A DNA stretch of 64,000 nt, from contig NC_135170.1 in assembly GCF_041146795.1 (NCBI RefSeq), positions 29,127,533 through 29,191,532 of the forward strand, read 5' to 3'. Below the pieces are notes generated by a model. The model saw only the letters and a program-made list of their open reading frames with translations. It made no database searches and had not been told where the DNA came from. Within the stretch, counting starts at the first letter, position 1. Every line of letters begins with the position of its first letter. The stretch comes from Maylandia zebra. Taxonomy: Eukaryota > Chordata > Actinopteri > Cichliformes > Cichlidae. The position numbers were made by a program, and so were the translations under genes. Of the stretch, positions 31,801 through 43,100 are shown one piece after another.

Positions 31801-32641
31801 GTAGCCCAAGCAGGCGGGCGTGAAGATCGCCGAGAGCGCATGAATGAATATCTGGAGGAGCTGACTGGACAAGCCATTGACCGTGTGCAAACTATGACCC
31901 CTCAAGACTTTTGCACAAAGGTGAGCGTATATACTCTACCAGTCCTTAATACATTTCACAGCCCCGTGGTATTAACATCACCTTCCATTCTTCCTTGTCT
32001 CCAGATTACTCAGCTTCAAGAGATGGTAGTCACTTGCACCAAAATTGAACAGAGGCGCCAAGCAGAGAAGAGGAGTCGTAACACTGCTTCCAGTATCCAG
32101 CTCTTGTGTCGAAGCTGTTTTACCCCTGTGGCTTCTGGCAGTGACATCAAGCTAGTTGAGAACATGTACGTCAACGTCAACCCTGACTTTAAGTGAGTTA
32201 AATATGTTCTGATCTAAGAGTTAACGCAAAAGCATGTTGGGGACAAAGTAAAATATCTTTTCTTTTGGTTTGTCCTCAGGAAACACTATACATTTGGAGA
32301 CCAACTGACTCTAAAAAGAAGCTTTGAGGACTGGGAGCCTGGGTGTACAATCGGCTGTAAAATATGCAGCGAGGTACCCTCTTCAAATAAAAACAAAACA
32401 TAATGTTACGTTCATGCTCGTGTTGGATTCTGAGTGTTGTTCTTGTGTAAATTTACAGAAATGGGGATTCGAGATAAAGTACAAGAAGTGTGCCATACTG
32501 CCAAATCTAGCCATTAAGAACTTTGTTCTGGAGAGCCCTGGTCAAGAGCGGCTCCCAGTGAAGAAGTGGAAGGATGTACCTTTCACTGTTGAGGAGTTCA
32601 ACTTTAAAGAGTACTGCCAGGAAAATTTCTTGCTCGATTAA
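28776..32641 (+). CDS. dhx58: LGP2 RIG-I-like receptor, copy B (677 aa, 11 coding exons)
   Basis: Second intact LGP2 paralogue, same predicted role as copy A. Coding exons: 28776-28952, 29067-29271, 29347-29537, 29626-29739, 30711-30843, 30970-31155, 31246-31496, 31609-31920, 32005-32192, 32280-32373, 32459-32641; 2034 nt, all GT/AG, every exon the same length as in copy A except exons 10 and 12 (one codon shorter each). [31 protein letters not shown] and both Cys pairs of the RNA-binding domain (LCRSC, IGCKIC) are retained. Exons 2, 4, 8 and 9 of the transcript are very close to copy A, while parts of coding exons 2, 5, 10, 11 and 12 differ much more, notably [16 protein letters not shown] and the C-terminus ending ENFLLD. 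No stop or frameshift is seen. Translation may be affected by an overlapping upstream ATG. Confidence 0.95.
29817..29853. repeat. GTT microsatellite
   Basis: An interrupted run of GTT triplets in the intron between coding exons 4 and 5 of dhx58 copy B. Confidence 0.85.
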
Positions 32642-35600
32642 GACATCAATAAGAGAGCTCTGTGTGGGTTTTCCTATTCTCGAGTTTCTTTTCACAGATT
32701 TGCTCCACAGATGTTAAGTCTTTGTTCTGCGAGCCCTGCGTGCCAAAACCTTTAATGCACCAATCATGCTTGTAATTATTTGCATTTGTTTTGTACATAG
32801 AGTATTTCCTCATTCACATCTCAAGTCAAGTACAGAAGCAAAGAACATGAACCATGAGCATTTGACATGTCATTAAGAAAAGATTCATTTTACATGAATT
32901 TTTAGCTATTTTACAATTAGTTTAGATGTAATATTACCAATGTGTGTTTGAATTATGTAAGTGGGAGTACAGTGATCATCTGACATTTATATAAATACTT
33001 ATCCTAATGTTAAGAAATTGTCTACTAAGTCTAAATCCCTTTTTGTGTGTTTAATATGAATTAATGTTACATTAATTAATATCAAATAAAATCAGACATG
33101 TCTTTTGAAATGATTAATTTTGACTTTATTAGCCAGTAGGTGTCACTGTTGGATAGCCAATGTTCACAATCTGCAAAACGCTACAGTTCTCATCTGCCCT
33201 CATTACTGCTAACAAATGGTGTGACTAAAGCCAGGATTGAAGCTTTCCATGTGGATTTTCACACTAAAAAATTGGCCCTCTATGGCCCGGGGCTCTGATG
33301 TAATAGAAGGGAGTCTGAATACATGGATAAAGTAAAGATAAGGCTGAGAAAGAATGAATGTATGACTCTACTCACAGTCAAACTTGTCAAAACCCTTGAG
33401 CAAGGCATTCATTCCCCAAATGTTTCAGTGAAGTTTCTCATTAGCGACTACATTGAGATGGTATAGTCTCCTGATGTATGTGTGGAGCATAGCAAAGCAA
33501 ATATTGTGCACTCTTTTCAGTCAACTGATGTACAAGAAAAAGCATTATATGAAAAGGTGGTACTTAAAAACACCGTCCTCAAAGACCGTCTGTTTACATA
33601 TTTAAACTATAACCTGAATGCTGCCATGAAATGTTTTGACTGTTTCAGATCACCATGCTTCTTCTGCATCGCTAGATCAATATGTGCTAATGCATTTCAG
33701 CTTGGATCATTTAATATCAAATAAACAGGGGAAGTGATTTATTATACTTGCAAATTTTCATTTAAACATACAGAATTCAAAAAATACATTTAGTTGCATA
33801 ATGTCTTTACCAGTTTTTCAGAACCCTCACATTTTGGCAGCACTCAGAATGCAGACCTAGACAGCTAGACTTGGAGTTTCGTTAAGCTCCTGTGTTTACA
33901 TACACAAATCAAACTCCACATACATAAGCAGCACTTTGTGTTTTATATAGAACAGTTTGCAAAACAAACCCATAAACTGAAACTAAAGAGACTGGTGGGG
34001 AAACTATAAATTTAAAAGCTGGAAAACATATTGGACAGATTCATGTCCGATGTGACCCATAAATTATCTTTGTGTGTCTCTCCACAAGATTAGGTCAACC
34101 TCATGGTGTCACACGCGGCATAATCCTTTCAAATCTGGCAGCGAGCTGGAGTCTGTAGTGCTGCCATGGACATAATCACACTAAAAACAGGCTCTGTTCC
34201 GTCTCATTCCCGACTCCGATTCAGGCGGGCACAGAGGAGACGTACAGTCAGTATATGATTTACTCTGATCAGGCTCTGGCTCTATAATCAGCACTGATTA
34301 CTTCCTTTTACTTCCCAGCTCAACACCCCATGCATCTTAATTGCAATTAGGTGTCTTCTGAAATTAAAGCAAGTTGGAGTAGTTGAGCAATGAATGATTA
34401 CATAGGTAGGTGTACATACACAGAGATTACATACACAAATGCAGTGTAGATTTGTTTGTACGATATAGGGAATCCTTTAAGACACACAATAGAATCATTA
34501 GTTTTTATGGCATACACATCTGTAAGTACAAGCAAGACAGAACGTATCCTCGTGTTTTGAAAGCGGCACTGGGGACATTCTGTCTTTTGAGACATTGGAG
34601 ACATGGAAACTCACAGTCTGCGTTGGAGCTGAACTGTAATGTGAATTTTAATTAGACAAGTTCACCAACAGAACATGCTTGTTTTCACATCAGCGTGGGT
34701 TTAGCCTTTTTTGAACAAGATTTAATTTTTCAACAATATTAAGAGTTGCAGTGATTTTGTCATGCATAATAATAATAATGATGGGCATTTATTATTTACA
34801 TTTTGTGTGCACACTTCCCCCCCAGATCTATGTTTAATTATCCATGTAACTGTGTGAGCCAACGTTGTCCCCTTGTTTTGTTTTGTTTTCAAAATTCAAA
34901 TAATGATTAATCTAGGAAAAAATGGTGGTACTAATAGATGAAAATTAAAAGATGGGGGCTCAGTGTTCACCCTCTTGGTGAGAAGGAAGAGATTTGTCTT
35001 ACAGGCAGCCAGGTAATATGAATCTTGAGTGCCTCCTTCAATTTGACTGAGGATCAATTTGACCTAATTAGCAACTTGTAATGGTAGCTAGGTGACCTGG
35101 CCACCTCCGCTTATTAGCCAAGAAACTAACACAGCTGGCTGGATTCTTTTTAAGCTACGAAGGACAGTCAACCATACTGATGCTTCTGCAAACTGTGGTG
35201 CACTGCTCTGTTCCTTTCTTCTGATTCAGCTGCATGTTGTAAGTGTTTTTTAATTTAGCCTAATTACAAATTGGCATCTCTTTTTTTTCAACCACAAAAT
35301 GAGCTTTTTTCATTTAATGCTTATCAGCCTGTTGGTATTACTTGCATTTCATTATGACATACTGACCTTGTTCTTTCCAGGCGCTGGCTTCTTAAGGTTG
35401 CTCTGAGTGCGGATGAATAGCCTCTCAGGGGAGGACAAACTTGTAGATGCTCTGTAGCAATTGAGTACACATGTCTCATCTGGTTAAAGTTCAGCTTAAT
35501 TTCTCAATTACTTTATTTTTCTGTGCAATAGCGAAATGTATTTTGAGGAGAATTATTATTATTATTATAAATTCTGCTATTCAGCAGTTGATTTTTAAGC

Positions 35601-37298
35601 CTCTGCTTCAATATGAATGGAATCTTTAAAGTGCATCAGTTGCTTGATGGGTCGGTTTTCTGCCTGCACATTAAATTCACAGCTTTTAGACTAGTGCCAA
35701 ACTGGTCTAAACAACCAATACATTCATGATGTCAACGGTTCAACACAATAGTGTTTTTTTCCTGTGTAGCTGTCAGACATACTCACTCCAGGACTCTCAC
35801 ACAGGACACAGACAGACACAAATATCTCCTAGGGTAAAGTGAAGCTGTCACCGAGATGGGCTTTTCCTCGGGGCCAGCCTACTTGTCAGGCAGCCACTCT
35901 TGCCACCTGAGAGGTTGCTGTGTTGCTTGTCGACCTTCTTGTAGAGGTGATAGGACTTCACTGTCCCTATTCTCATGGCAACATAACGGCTCGGGTTACC
36001 TTTACTGACAAGCTCGGCCTTGAGATTTTCAGTGTCTGTCTGTATTTTGTCTTATTTGTAGTTCAGGTCAGTGCATTGCAGTCCACTTTGCTGGATTCTT
36101 TTGATTTGGAGGGAGTGTGGGTGTTAAATTTTATGCACAACTACAATTTCGACGCATTCAATTTGTTTAACACCCAGATGCTTCTGTTTTTGTGGACATG
36201 AAAGCAATTATACTGTGCACAGAGTACATCTTTGTTGTTGCATTTCTTCTTTGATTGAGGATGTAGCTCTCTGAAGTGGACTAGTGTCCGTGCCAGAGCC
36301 ACGACTTAACCAGCCTATTTCATGCTTTATTATGGAGCAGCTTAAAAGAGGTGCTTGTCTTTACTGTCTGCCTCTTTCTGCCTGAGCTTTTGTCTGCTCC
36401 TCGCTATCTTGTTTCTTTCTTCTGCTTTCCTTGTGATAGAACTGCCTGCTTGATTACTAGAATCTCAAAGATGAACTCCCCATAAGTGCTTCATCAGGAC
36501 CTTTGATGCCCCTAAACTCTGCAGATGGTTCAGCTGTTTTACTGGCAAAAAATAAACTCTTAAAAAGACAAAACAAGCACAGCTGCCTTTTGGTCCATAA
36601 AGCAGGATATCAAAGCAGCAGCAAAATTACTCGAGAGTTATGAAATGTTATATAATTACTGATTACACTGTATGTAGACCTAGTTGTGGTCAGATTTTTT
36701 TATAAACACTCAACCTGGCCGCGAATGTCACGGTATAGTTTTGAGCTTTTAGAAGAAAAGAGAATATCTGTTTTGTATTTATAAACTTTAACATATATAA
36801 TTAAATTAAATGCAGTCTTCATCACAAAAACAATATAAAGCTATAAACTATATAAATACTTATAACATACAATCTGAAATTGCACACACCGTTTATGGCA
36901 CGGAGCACATTCATGTGGATATTGTTATTGCAGCATTTAATGCTTCTACAGCTCCAGCATAAAAACCTTTTAACGAATTCTTTGAACTGTTTTTCCAGAG
37001 CGGAATGATTGTACTACACATATCTTTTAATGGGGACCACAAGTTTCCTATTCAATACTATCCTATCCATTTCCTATTCAATACTTGGTCAACATTATAC
37101 ATTATACATATACTACTTTGTGGATTAGATAAAATTCATATTAAACACAAATTTGTGCACCGAATTCCTTTTCCCCCACTCATTAGTACTGTAAAACTAT
37201 TCCTCGCCGGAAGAAGAACAGTTCACAGAAATCACTAAAAGCCCAAATTGCTGTGATATCCACTGAGTGTATGTAGACCTCTGACCACAACTGTATAC
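32642..37298. other. 3' flank of dhx58 copy B and gene-free sequence
   Basis: The first 0.9 kb is duplicated 3' UTR-like sequence, with AATAAA at 33085-33090 and 33720-33725 as possible polyadenylation signals. From about 33.75 kb onward there is no recognised gene. ORFs here are short and lack motifs. The stretch 34.99-35.19 kb has dense TAATTA-like motifs and could be a conserved regulatory element, but this cannot be judged without alignment. Confidence 0.4.
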
Positions 37299-37299
37299 T

Positions 37300-38365
37300 T
37301 GTAAATTCAAATTCAAATTTTATTTGTCACGTACACAGTCATACACAGTACGATATGTAGTGAAATGCTTGGACAACTGCTTGTGACCTAAAGAAAACAA
37401 AAAAGGAAAAGGCTATGAATAAGATAGGAAATAAATATGAAAAATTAAAAAGGGTAAATTTAACTAGGAAGGAATAAAATATAAATTAAGGTTAAAAATG
37501 AAATAACTGTACAACACAAATTAGAATGAAGGGTAAATTTAACTGGGAAGAATAAGATAAAATATATAAATTAAAGTTGAAAATAAAATAACTGTACAAC
37601 AAAATACACAATACACAATATAGAACTATATAAGAATGTATGAAGAAATCTAAATATAAATAAATATATACACAATAACAGCAGCTGTACAAGTATTAAC
37701 TGGAAATGAAGAATATAGTGACCAGTGTTGTGCAAAAACAATGTCCAGAAAGTCCAGTGTGTGTGTAAGAACCATATGTGTGGGTCAGTACTGTGTGGTG
37801 GTGTGATTGAGAGACCGTATCGCCTGCGGGAAGAAGCTCCTCCTCAGTCTCTCTGTGTTGGTCTTCAGGGAACGGAATCGCTTTCCTGACCTCAACAGAG
37901 AGAACAGTCTGTTGTTGGGATGGCTGAGGTCCTTCACGATCTTCCTGGCCTTGGTCCAGCACCGCCTGCTGTAGATTGAGTGCAGGTCAGGGAGCTCGGA
38001 GCGGATGGTGCGCTCAGCTGACCGCACAACCCTCTGTAGAGCTCGTCTGTCCTGCATGGTGCTGTTCCCGAACCAGGTTAAGATGTTTCCCGCCAGGATG
38101 CTCTCTATGGTGCACGAGTAAAAGTTCCTGAGCACCTTGGAGGGCAGTTGGAAGTCTCTCAAGCGTCTGAGGTGGTAGAGACGCTGTCGGGCCTTTTTCA
38201 CCACGGTGTTGATGTGACAGGACCATGACAGGTCCTGCGTGATGTGAACTCCGAGGTATTTGAAGCTGTCCACTCTCTCCACTGGGCACTCGTTGATGAC
38301 GGGGGTCTGGTAGTTCCTCTCCTGCTTAGTGCTGAAGTCCACTATCAGCTCCTTTGTCTTTGTAG
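37300..38365 (-). mobile_element. 5'-truncated L2-type LINE (reverse transcriptase C-terminus)
   Basis: The minus strand 38342-37785 encodes FKYLGVHITQDLSW, KKARQRLYHLRRLRDF and NFYSCTIESILAGNILTWFG, the region downstream of the RT catalytic core in fish L2/CR1-clade LINEs. The 3' UTR follows and ends at about 37300 with GACAAATAAAATTTGAATTT and more ATTTGAA units, the usual L2 tail. The RT core and endonuclease are missing. The clade name is from recollection of family style. Confidence 0.8.
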
Positions 38366-39178
38366 ATTTAGACTCAAATAAATATGTCGTTCTGTCCCTT
38401 TTTCTTTTGCCTCTGCTGCAGTTTATGTCTCACTAATCCTTGTTATTAATCCACGTTGAGTCGCTTTGACTCATTCAGACTAGTGAAGATTATTGCGGAT
38501 TCATATGAAAGCACACTGTGGGTTTTTTTTTGTTTTTCTCTTTTGTTTTGTTTCTTTTTACTCATGTCTATGCTGATGATTGCAGGATGATTGAGTGTGG
38601 TCCTGTTTAAATGTGTACAAAAATGTATTTCTTTGGGGGTGATGAAGGATGAAAGGGCTAATTGAATATTTTAATTTGAACGCCTTTAACTATAACAAAA
38701 TATTGGTTCCATATTAAATGAGTCCAGTGGGAAAATGAATGACTATTAGTTAATTGTTGAAATATTTAAAAGCAAAGAATCCTTCAGAGACTCACTTTTT
38801 ACATTTTTAATATTGTCTTGGTTGAGCCCTGTGTTTGTGTAATATATGTTTCGATTTCCAGTGAGTCAGAGACATGTTTGCCCTCTAAAAAACAATATAT
38901 TTTCCCACCATTTTTGAATCTTCATTAACTGAATCATTTGATGATTAATCAAATAAATAACAAGGGGATATTCAGTTGTATAATAATAAATTATAATTGC
39001 TACCTAGAGCCTTACTTTCTATCATGTTATTAATTCATCAAGTAAAAAACAAGCAGTTTCTCAAATATGACTTTTTTCCCCTCGTCATGTAATCTGGTTT
39101 TGTCATTTTTGATTCAACGTCTTGTGCTTTCAGATTGATTGTTCTACAACAAATGGCAATTTGACAATAATTTATGGT
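38366..39178. other. Gene-free AT-rich sequence
   Basis: No ORF, repeat boundary or regulatory motif was recognised between the LINE and the hAT element. Confidence 0.4.
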
Positions 39179-39186
39179 ATCGTATG

Positions 39187-40182
39187 CAGTGTTGGTCAAG
39201 TTACTTGAAAAAAGTAATCAGTAACTAATTACTGATTACTTCCCCAAAAAAGTAATCCCGTTACTTTACTGATTACTTATTTTCAAAAGTAATTAATTAC
39301 TTAGTTACTTAGTTACTTAGTTACTTTTTAAAAACACGATTTACAACCTGAATAGGTGATAAAGCGATAGATCTTTCAGCCCAATTCTACTTTTTCTACA
39401 TAATCCATCATACAAAATGTAATCAAATGGAAAAGTCTCTTTTTTTAACTTGTTTTATCATTTTTAATCTTTTAACTTTATGCATCAAGCAAAAATTTAA
39501 TTATATGCAACATTCTCTGAGTTGAATAAATGAGTTTAACATTTAAACCTATTTTCTGCACATTCCAGCACATAAAATAAAATAATTTTTTGTGTTTACA
39601 CTCACTCTTTCAAATAGATGCAAGTAAAACACAGCAGAACATAAATAAAGTCAAAGACTCAGCGGTCCTGTTGCTCTATTTTCACCTGTAAAGCAGGACT
39701 GCAGTAGGCGGAGGTTTACCCTGGTGCAGGTGTGCAGCGGTCAGTGGAAGGATACGGCAGTGTCTCTGTGAGTTTCCCATTACGTCGTTGCGCTCTTGGT
39801 GCTTCCTTGGAAGTTTTCTTCCCACGCACGATGGACGCTAATGTTTTTGTCACTTTTTATGGAATCAAACTCAAAGTAAGGTCAGTACTTCCACGCTTTA
39901 AACGCTGCACGCTCATACTCTCTCCCGCACTCGATATGTGATCCATTGTTGATCTGCACACAGCTGTTGTCACTAACGGCGCACTCGCTTACGTCACTGT
40001 CGTGAGACATTCTCGCAAAAAATCACGGTTTTAGTAACGCAGTAACGCAGCGTTCCTACGGGAAAGTAACGGTAATCTAATTACCGATTTTGCAATAGTA
40101 ATCCCTTACTTTACTCGTTACTCGAAAAAAGTAATCAGATTACAGTAACGCGTTACAAGTAACGCGTTACTGCCCATCTCTG
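39187..40182. mobile_element. Non-autonomous hAT element with perfect 8-bp duplication
   Basis: The ends are CAGTGTTGG (39187) and the complement of CAGAGATGG (40182). An exact duplication ATCGTATG lies at 39179-39186 and 40183-40190. Subterminal sequence is full of short GTAATC/GATTAC and AAGTAAC motifs in both orientations (AAAAAAGTAATCAG near both ends). No transposase is encoded. The clean duplication suggests a relatively recent insertion. Confidence 0.85.
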
Positions 40183-40190
40183 ATCGTATG

Positions 40191-43100
40191 GTATTCCAGT
40201 GGTTCATTAATTTCTAAGAAAATATTTAGAACATTGATCATCTAAATTGGCTGTTGCAGAAACAACCAATTTGCAGATGTTGTGTCTCAATGTAGTTTCT
40301 CAGTATTTCTAAATGTTTGTTTATTTCTTATTACATGAGGCCTAAATATGCACACAGACACATTATGTGCAGATGCGTAGAACTGAAAAAAACATTTATA
40401 CAAACCAGTCTTTATTATGAAGATGCCTGGGCTCAGATAAGCAGCGAGAAAACAATGACAAAAAAGCAAAACCAACACAAAAAACTGCCTGAAAAGTCTT
40501 GCAGAAAACTATGCATGTGACAGAAAGAGGCAGAAAATGTACAATAATATAGAGAGATTCCAATTAAGGTAGAAAAAAAGAGCTATATGAATACCTGCAT
40601 AGAGTATAGAAAAGTCAGGGGTTGAATTAGTCAGGAGGAACGGCAGCATATGTCCTCAAGATGAAAAACGAACTGAAAGTGAAGTCATTCATCATCTGTA
40701 ACCTTGCCAAGACACGGGACAAGCTCTGATGGGAATAATCTGATATGAACCGAATGAGACAACACAACATGCTTACAGGGATGGCTTATAAACACTTTTC
40801 AAGTCCCCAAGCAGTGCAATCAAAGCTATGGAAAAACCTTGTTTCTGTGTGCAAGTATAGCCACAGATAAGTACAGGGCTCATGTAGCATAAAAGGATTT
40901 CTACAGATTTACTCTGGCGAATTGAGGTATTGATCCCTTTCTTCCATCTGAGACAGTCAAGGGAGAGAGGATACTTCTGCAAATCTTAGACTGGTTTATT
41001 TGAATTGTTCTCGTTTCCAGAGTGACTTACTGTAACTGCAGGGTAAGACGCTAGAATTATTGAAGGGGCAGAAGCAGAAGATAAAGTGAGCAATGTAAGG
41101 AACTGTTCAGTTTTTAGTACTATAAAACTAAGATGCTGTCCAAAATCACATAGAAGTTATTTTAAAGAAACTTATTGCAAATGTTTAACAGTAAATCTGA
41201 GACTTTTATCTTTGCAAACTGCTTTCTATGCAAGAAAAGAAAGGTGGTGGGTTTAGCATTGCTACTTGCATGACGGCAGTATGTAAATAATGGAATCAGT
41301 CGCAGACAAAATGTAACAGGCATTTTGAATGAGCATCATTAATGACAGCATCATCATCATCACCACCAATAACAGCGACAACAAGAGCAAAATAATAAAT
41401 GGAACCATTGATCATGCTCGGAGTGCTGCAGGTCATGGGCTGCAGCTTTGCTTAATAGAAGCACTACATTAACTGATAGCGAGTTTTGACAGATCCAATT
41501 AGAATGAGTTCCACACCTCTGCCCTGCCCTCAAAGTAACCCTGACACAAGCAGCTATACGGCAGCGTGGCATCCACGGTGCTACAGCTTGGCCACAGCCT
41601 CACTGGTCTCTAATATTCCTTATGGTTAACACAGGGAATTATTTAGGAACGATCCATATGATTAGCAACATCATAAAAGCATTGATTGTTTTGCTTTTTC
41701 TTGGATTTGACTATCACAGTAATAACATACTATCCCCAGAGCATGAATGAATGTAGTACCATGCGTTTTCTACTATTGGAAAATAAATTTTCCATGCTGA
41801 ATGCTTTTCATGCTGCCACCACACCCCAATTTCCCCACATCCCTCAAAATGTCTATTCCTGTCTTTGGTGAAGCCGCTTTTCTTTCTTCTGTCCACAAAT
41901 GTCCAAATGATAGGTTTTGTGTCTAAGGAGAAGAGGGAGTCATGCTTCACAAGATGGAGCACAGCAAAACATCTGATTCCTGCCAAGGAGTGGAAACAAA
42001 GCAGGCTCATTTTTGCAAAGTCTATTCTTTTGTCCTCATCTAAGGCCTGTTTTCTTTGTGTACCCTTCACTCTGCCTTCAGCCGCTGTCCTCCCTCTCAT
42101 TTATTTCAGTGAAACAACGCACTTGTCAATCTTTTCTCTTTCAATAGCTAATGGTCTAGCTATCCTTCCCTGCCCAACAGTCAAGCCAATTAATTCGATC
42201 AAGCTGTTGAAAGTCATTTTCAGTCACGGCGGGAAGGGGGGCACTGCTAGACTGACAGTGCTGACTCAATATACCCATTGTTATGAGAAGAGCAACACTG
42301 AGTAAACCGAGGTAAATTTGCCTGAATGGATCCTGAAGTCATTTTATATATGTACTGTTCAATTATGGGGTTTTTTGTGCATTATTTCACTGTTATTTCC
42401 AGTCGTACAATACAATAGAATACAATACCATAATGTGTGTACATGCATGTGTACTTTTGCACTCACATCCGGAGTATAACATGTGGTTAGGCTGTGGCAT
42501 GAATCATGTCTTGTCAGAGGGAATACATATGAGACCATGAAAAACGATACTTTCAGCTTGTATGGCCTTGACATTGATGTAAAGGCATATTGTCTGTTTT
42601 CACATATCATATCTCGCTTCTATTCCTTATACTTTTTAAAAAAAAAATAGTAATGGATCGTGGCCTCTGGAAATGATTTCCACTCTTCAGCTGTCTAAAC
42701 AGTTTTTATTTGACTTTCTTAAAAAGAAGCCTCGGAGAAAAACGGAACCTTGGTTGCAAGTGGATTGAAAGATGATGAGTTGTTCAAATGCTATTGAATA
42801 GGACTTGTGAGTGAATTTTTTTTCTTTTTTTGCTGATGTGAGCTATAAAACCCGTCATGCAGGCCTTTGATGTAGCTCTCCATTGTCTTGCAGAGCTGCA
42901 GGAAATTGAAAACGAAGATCAGGAGAGTGTTAGTGAAGGGGAGAAGAGGAGGAGGACGGGACTGACGTGCAGCCCGTCAGGGTTTTCTGGGACACAGCAC
43001 ACGGAAATGAACTAGCCTTGCATGACCCTACTCTCAAAGTGTGAGGATGTGCGGGGCAGAAAAGCAAGAACATTTGTTTTAGAGAACACGAGAGATCAAA

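Larger units (their letters stand above)
28255..33550 (+). repeat. Tandem duplication unit B (dhx58 copy B plus flanks)
   Basis: Second intact unit of the array, homologous to 19735-24650 in the same orientation. It is longer mainly because the intron between coding exons 5 and 6 is about 0.97 kb here against 0.40 kb in unit A. A GTT microsatellite and unrelated sequence fill that intron. Edges are approximate. Confidence 0.8.

Noticed and set aside
20314-32641. Reading the two helicase genes as RIG-I or MDA5
   Set aside because: The frame starts directly at the helicase domain with no CARDs, total length is close to LGP2, and the kat2a neighbour fits dhx58.
41714-42305. Overlapping 128- and 146-codon ORFs on opposite strands
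   Set aside because: No family motif or splice context; both strands open at once suggests chance.
42890-43020. Possible acidic/basic exon after TCTTGCAG (LQEIENEDQESVSEGEKRRR)
   Set aside because: No splice donor at a fitting position, no neighbouring exons and a stop soon after; a single charged ORF is weak evidence.
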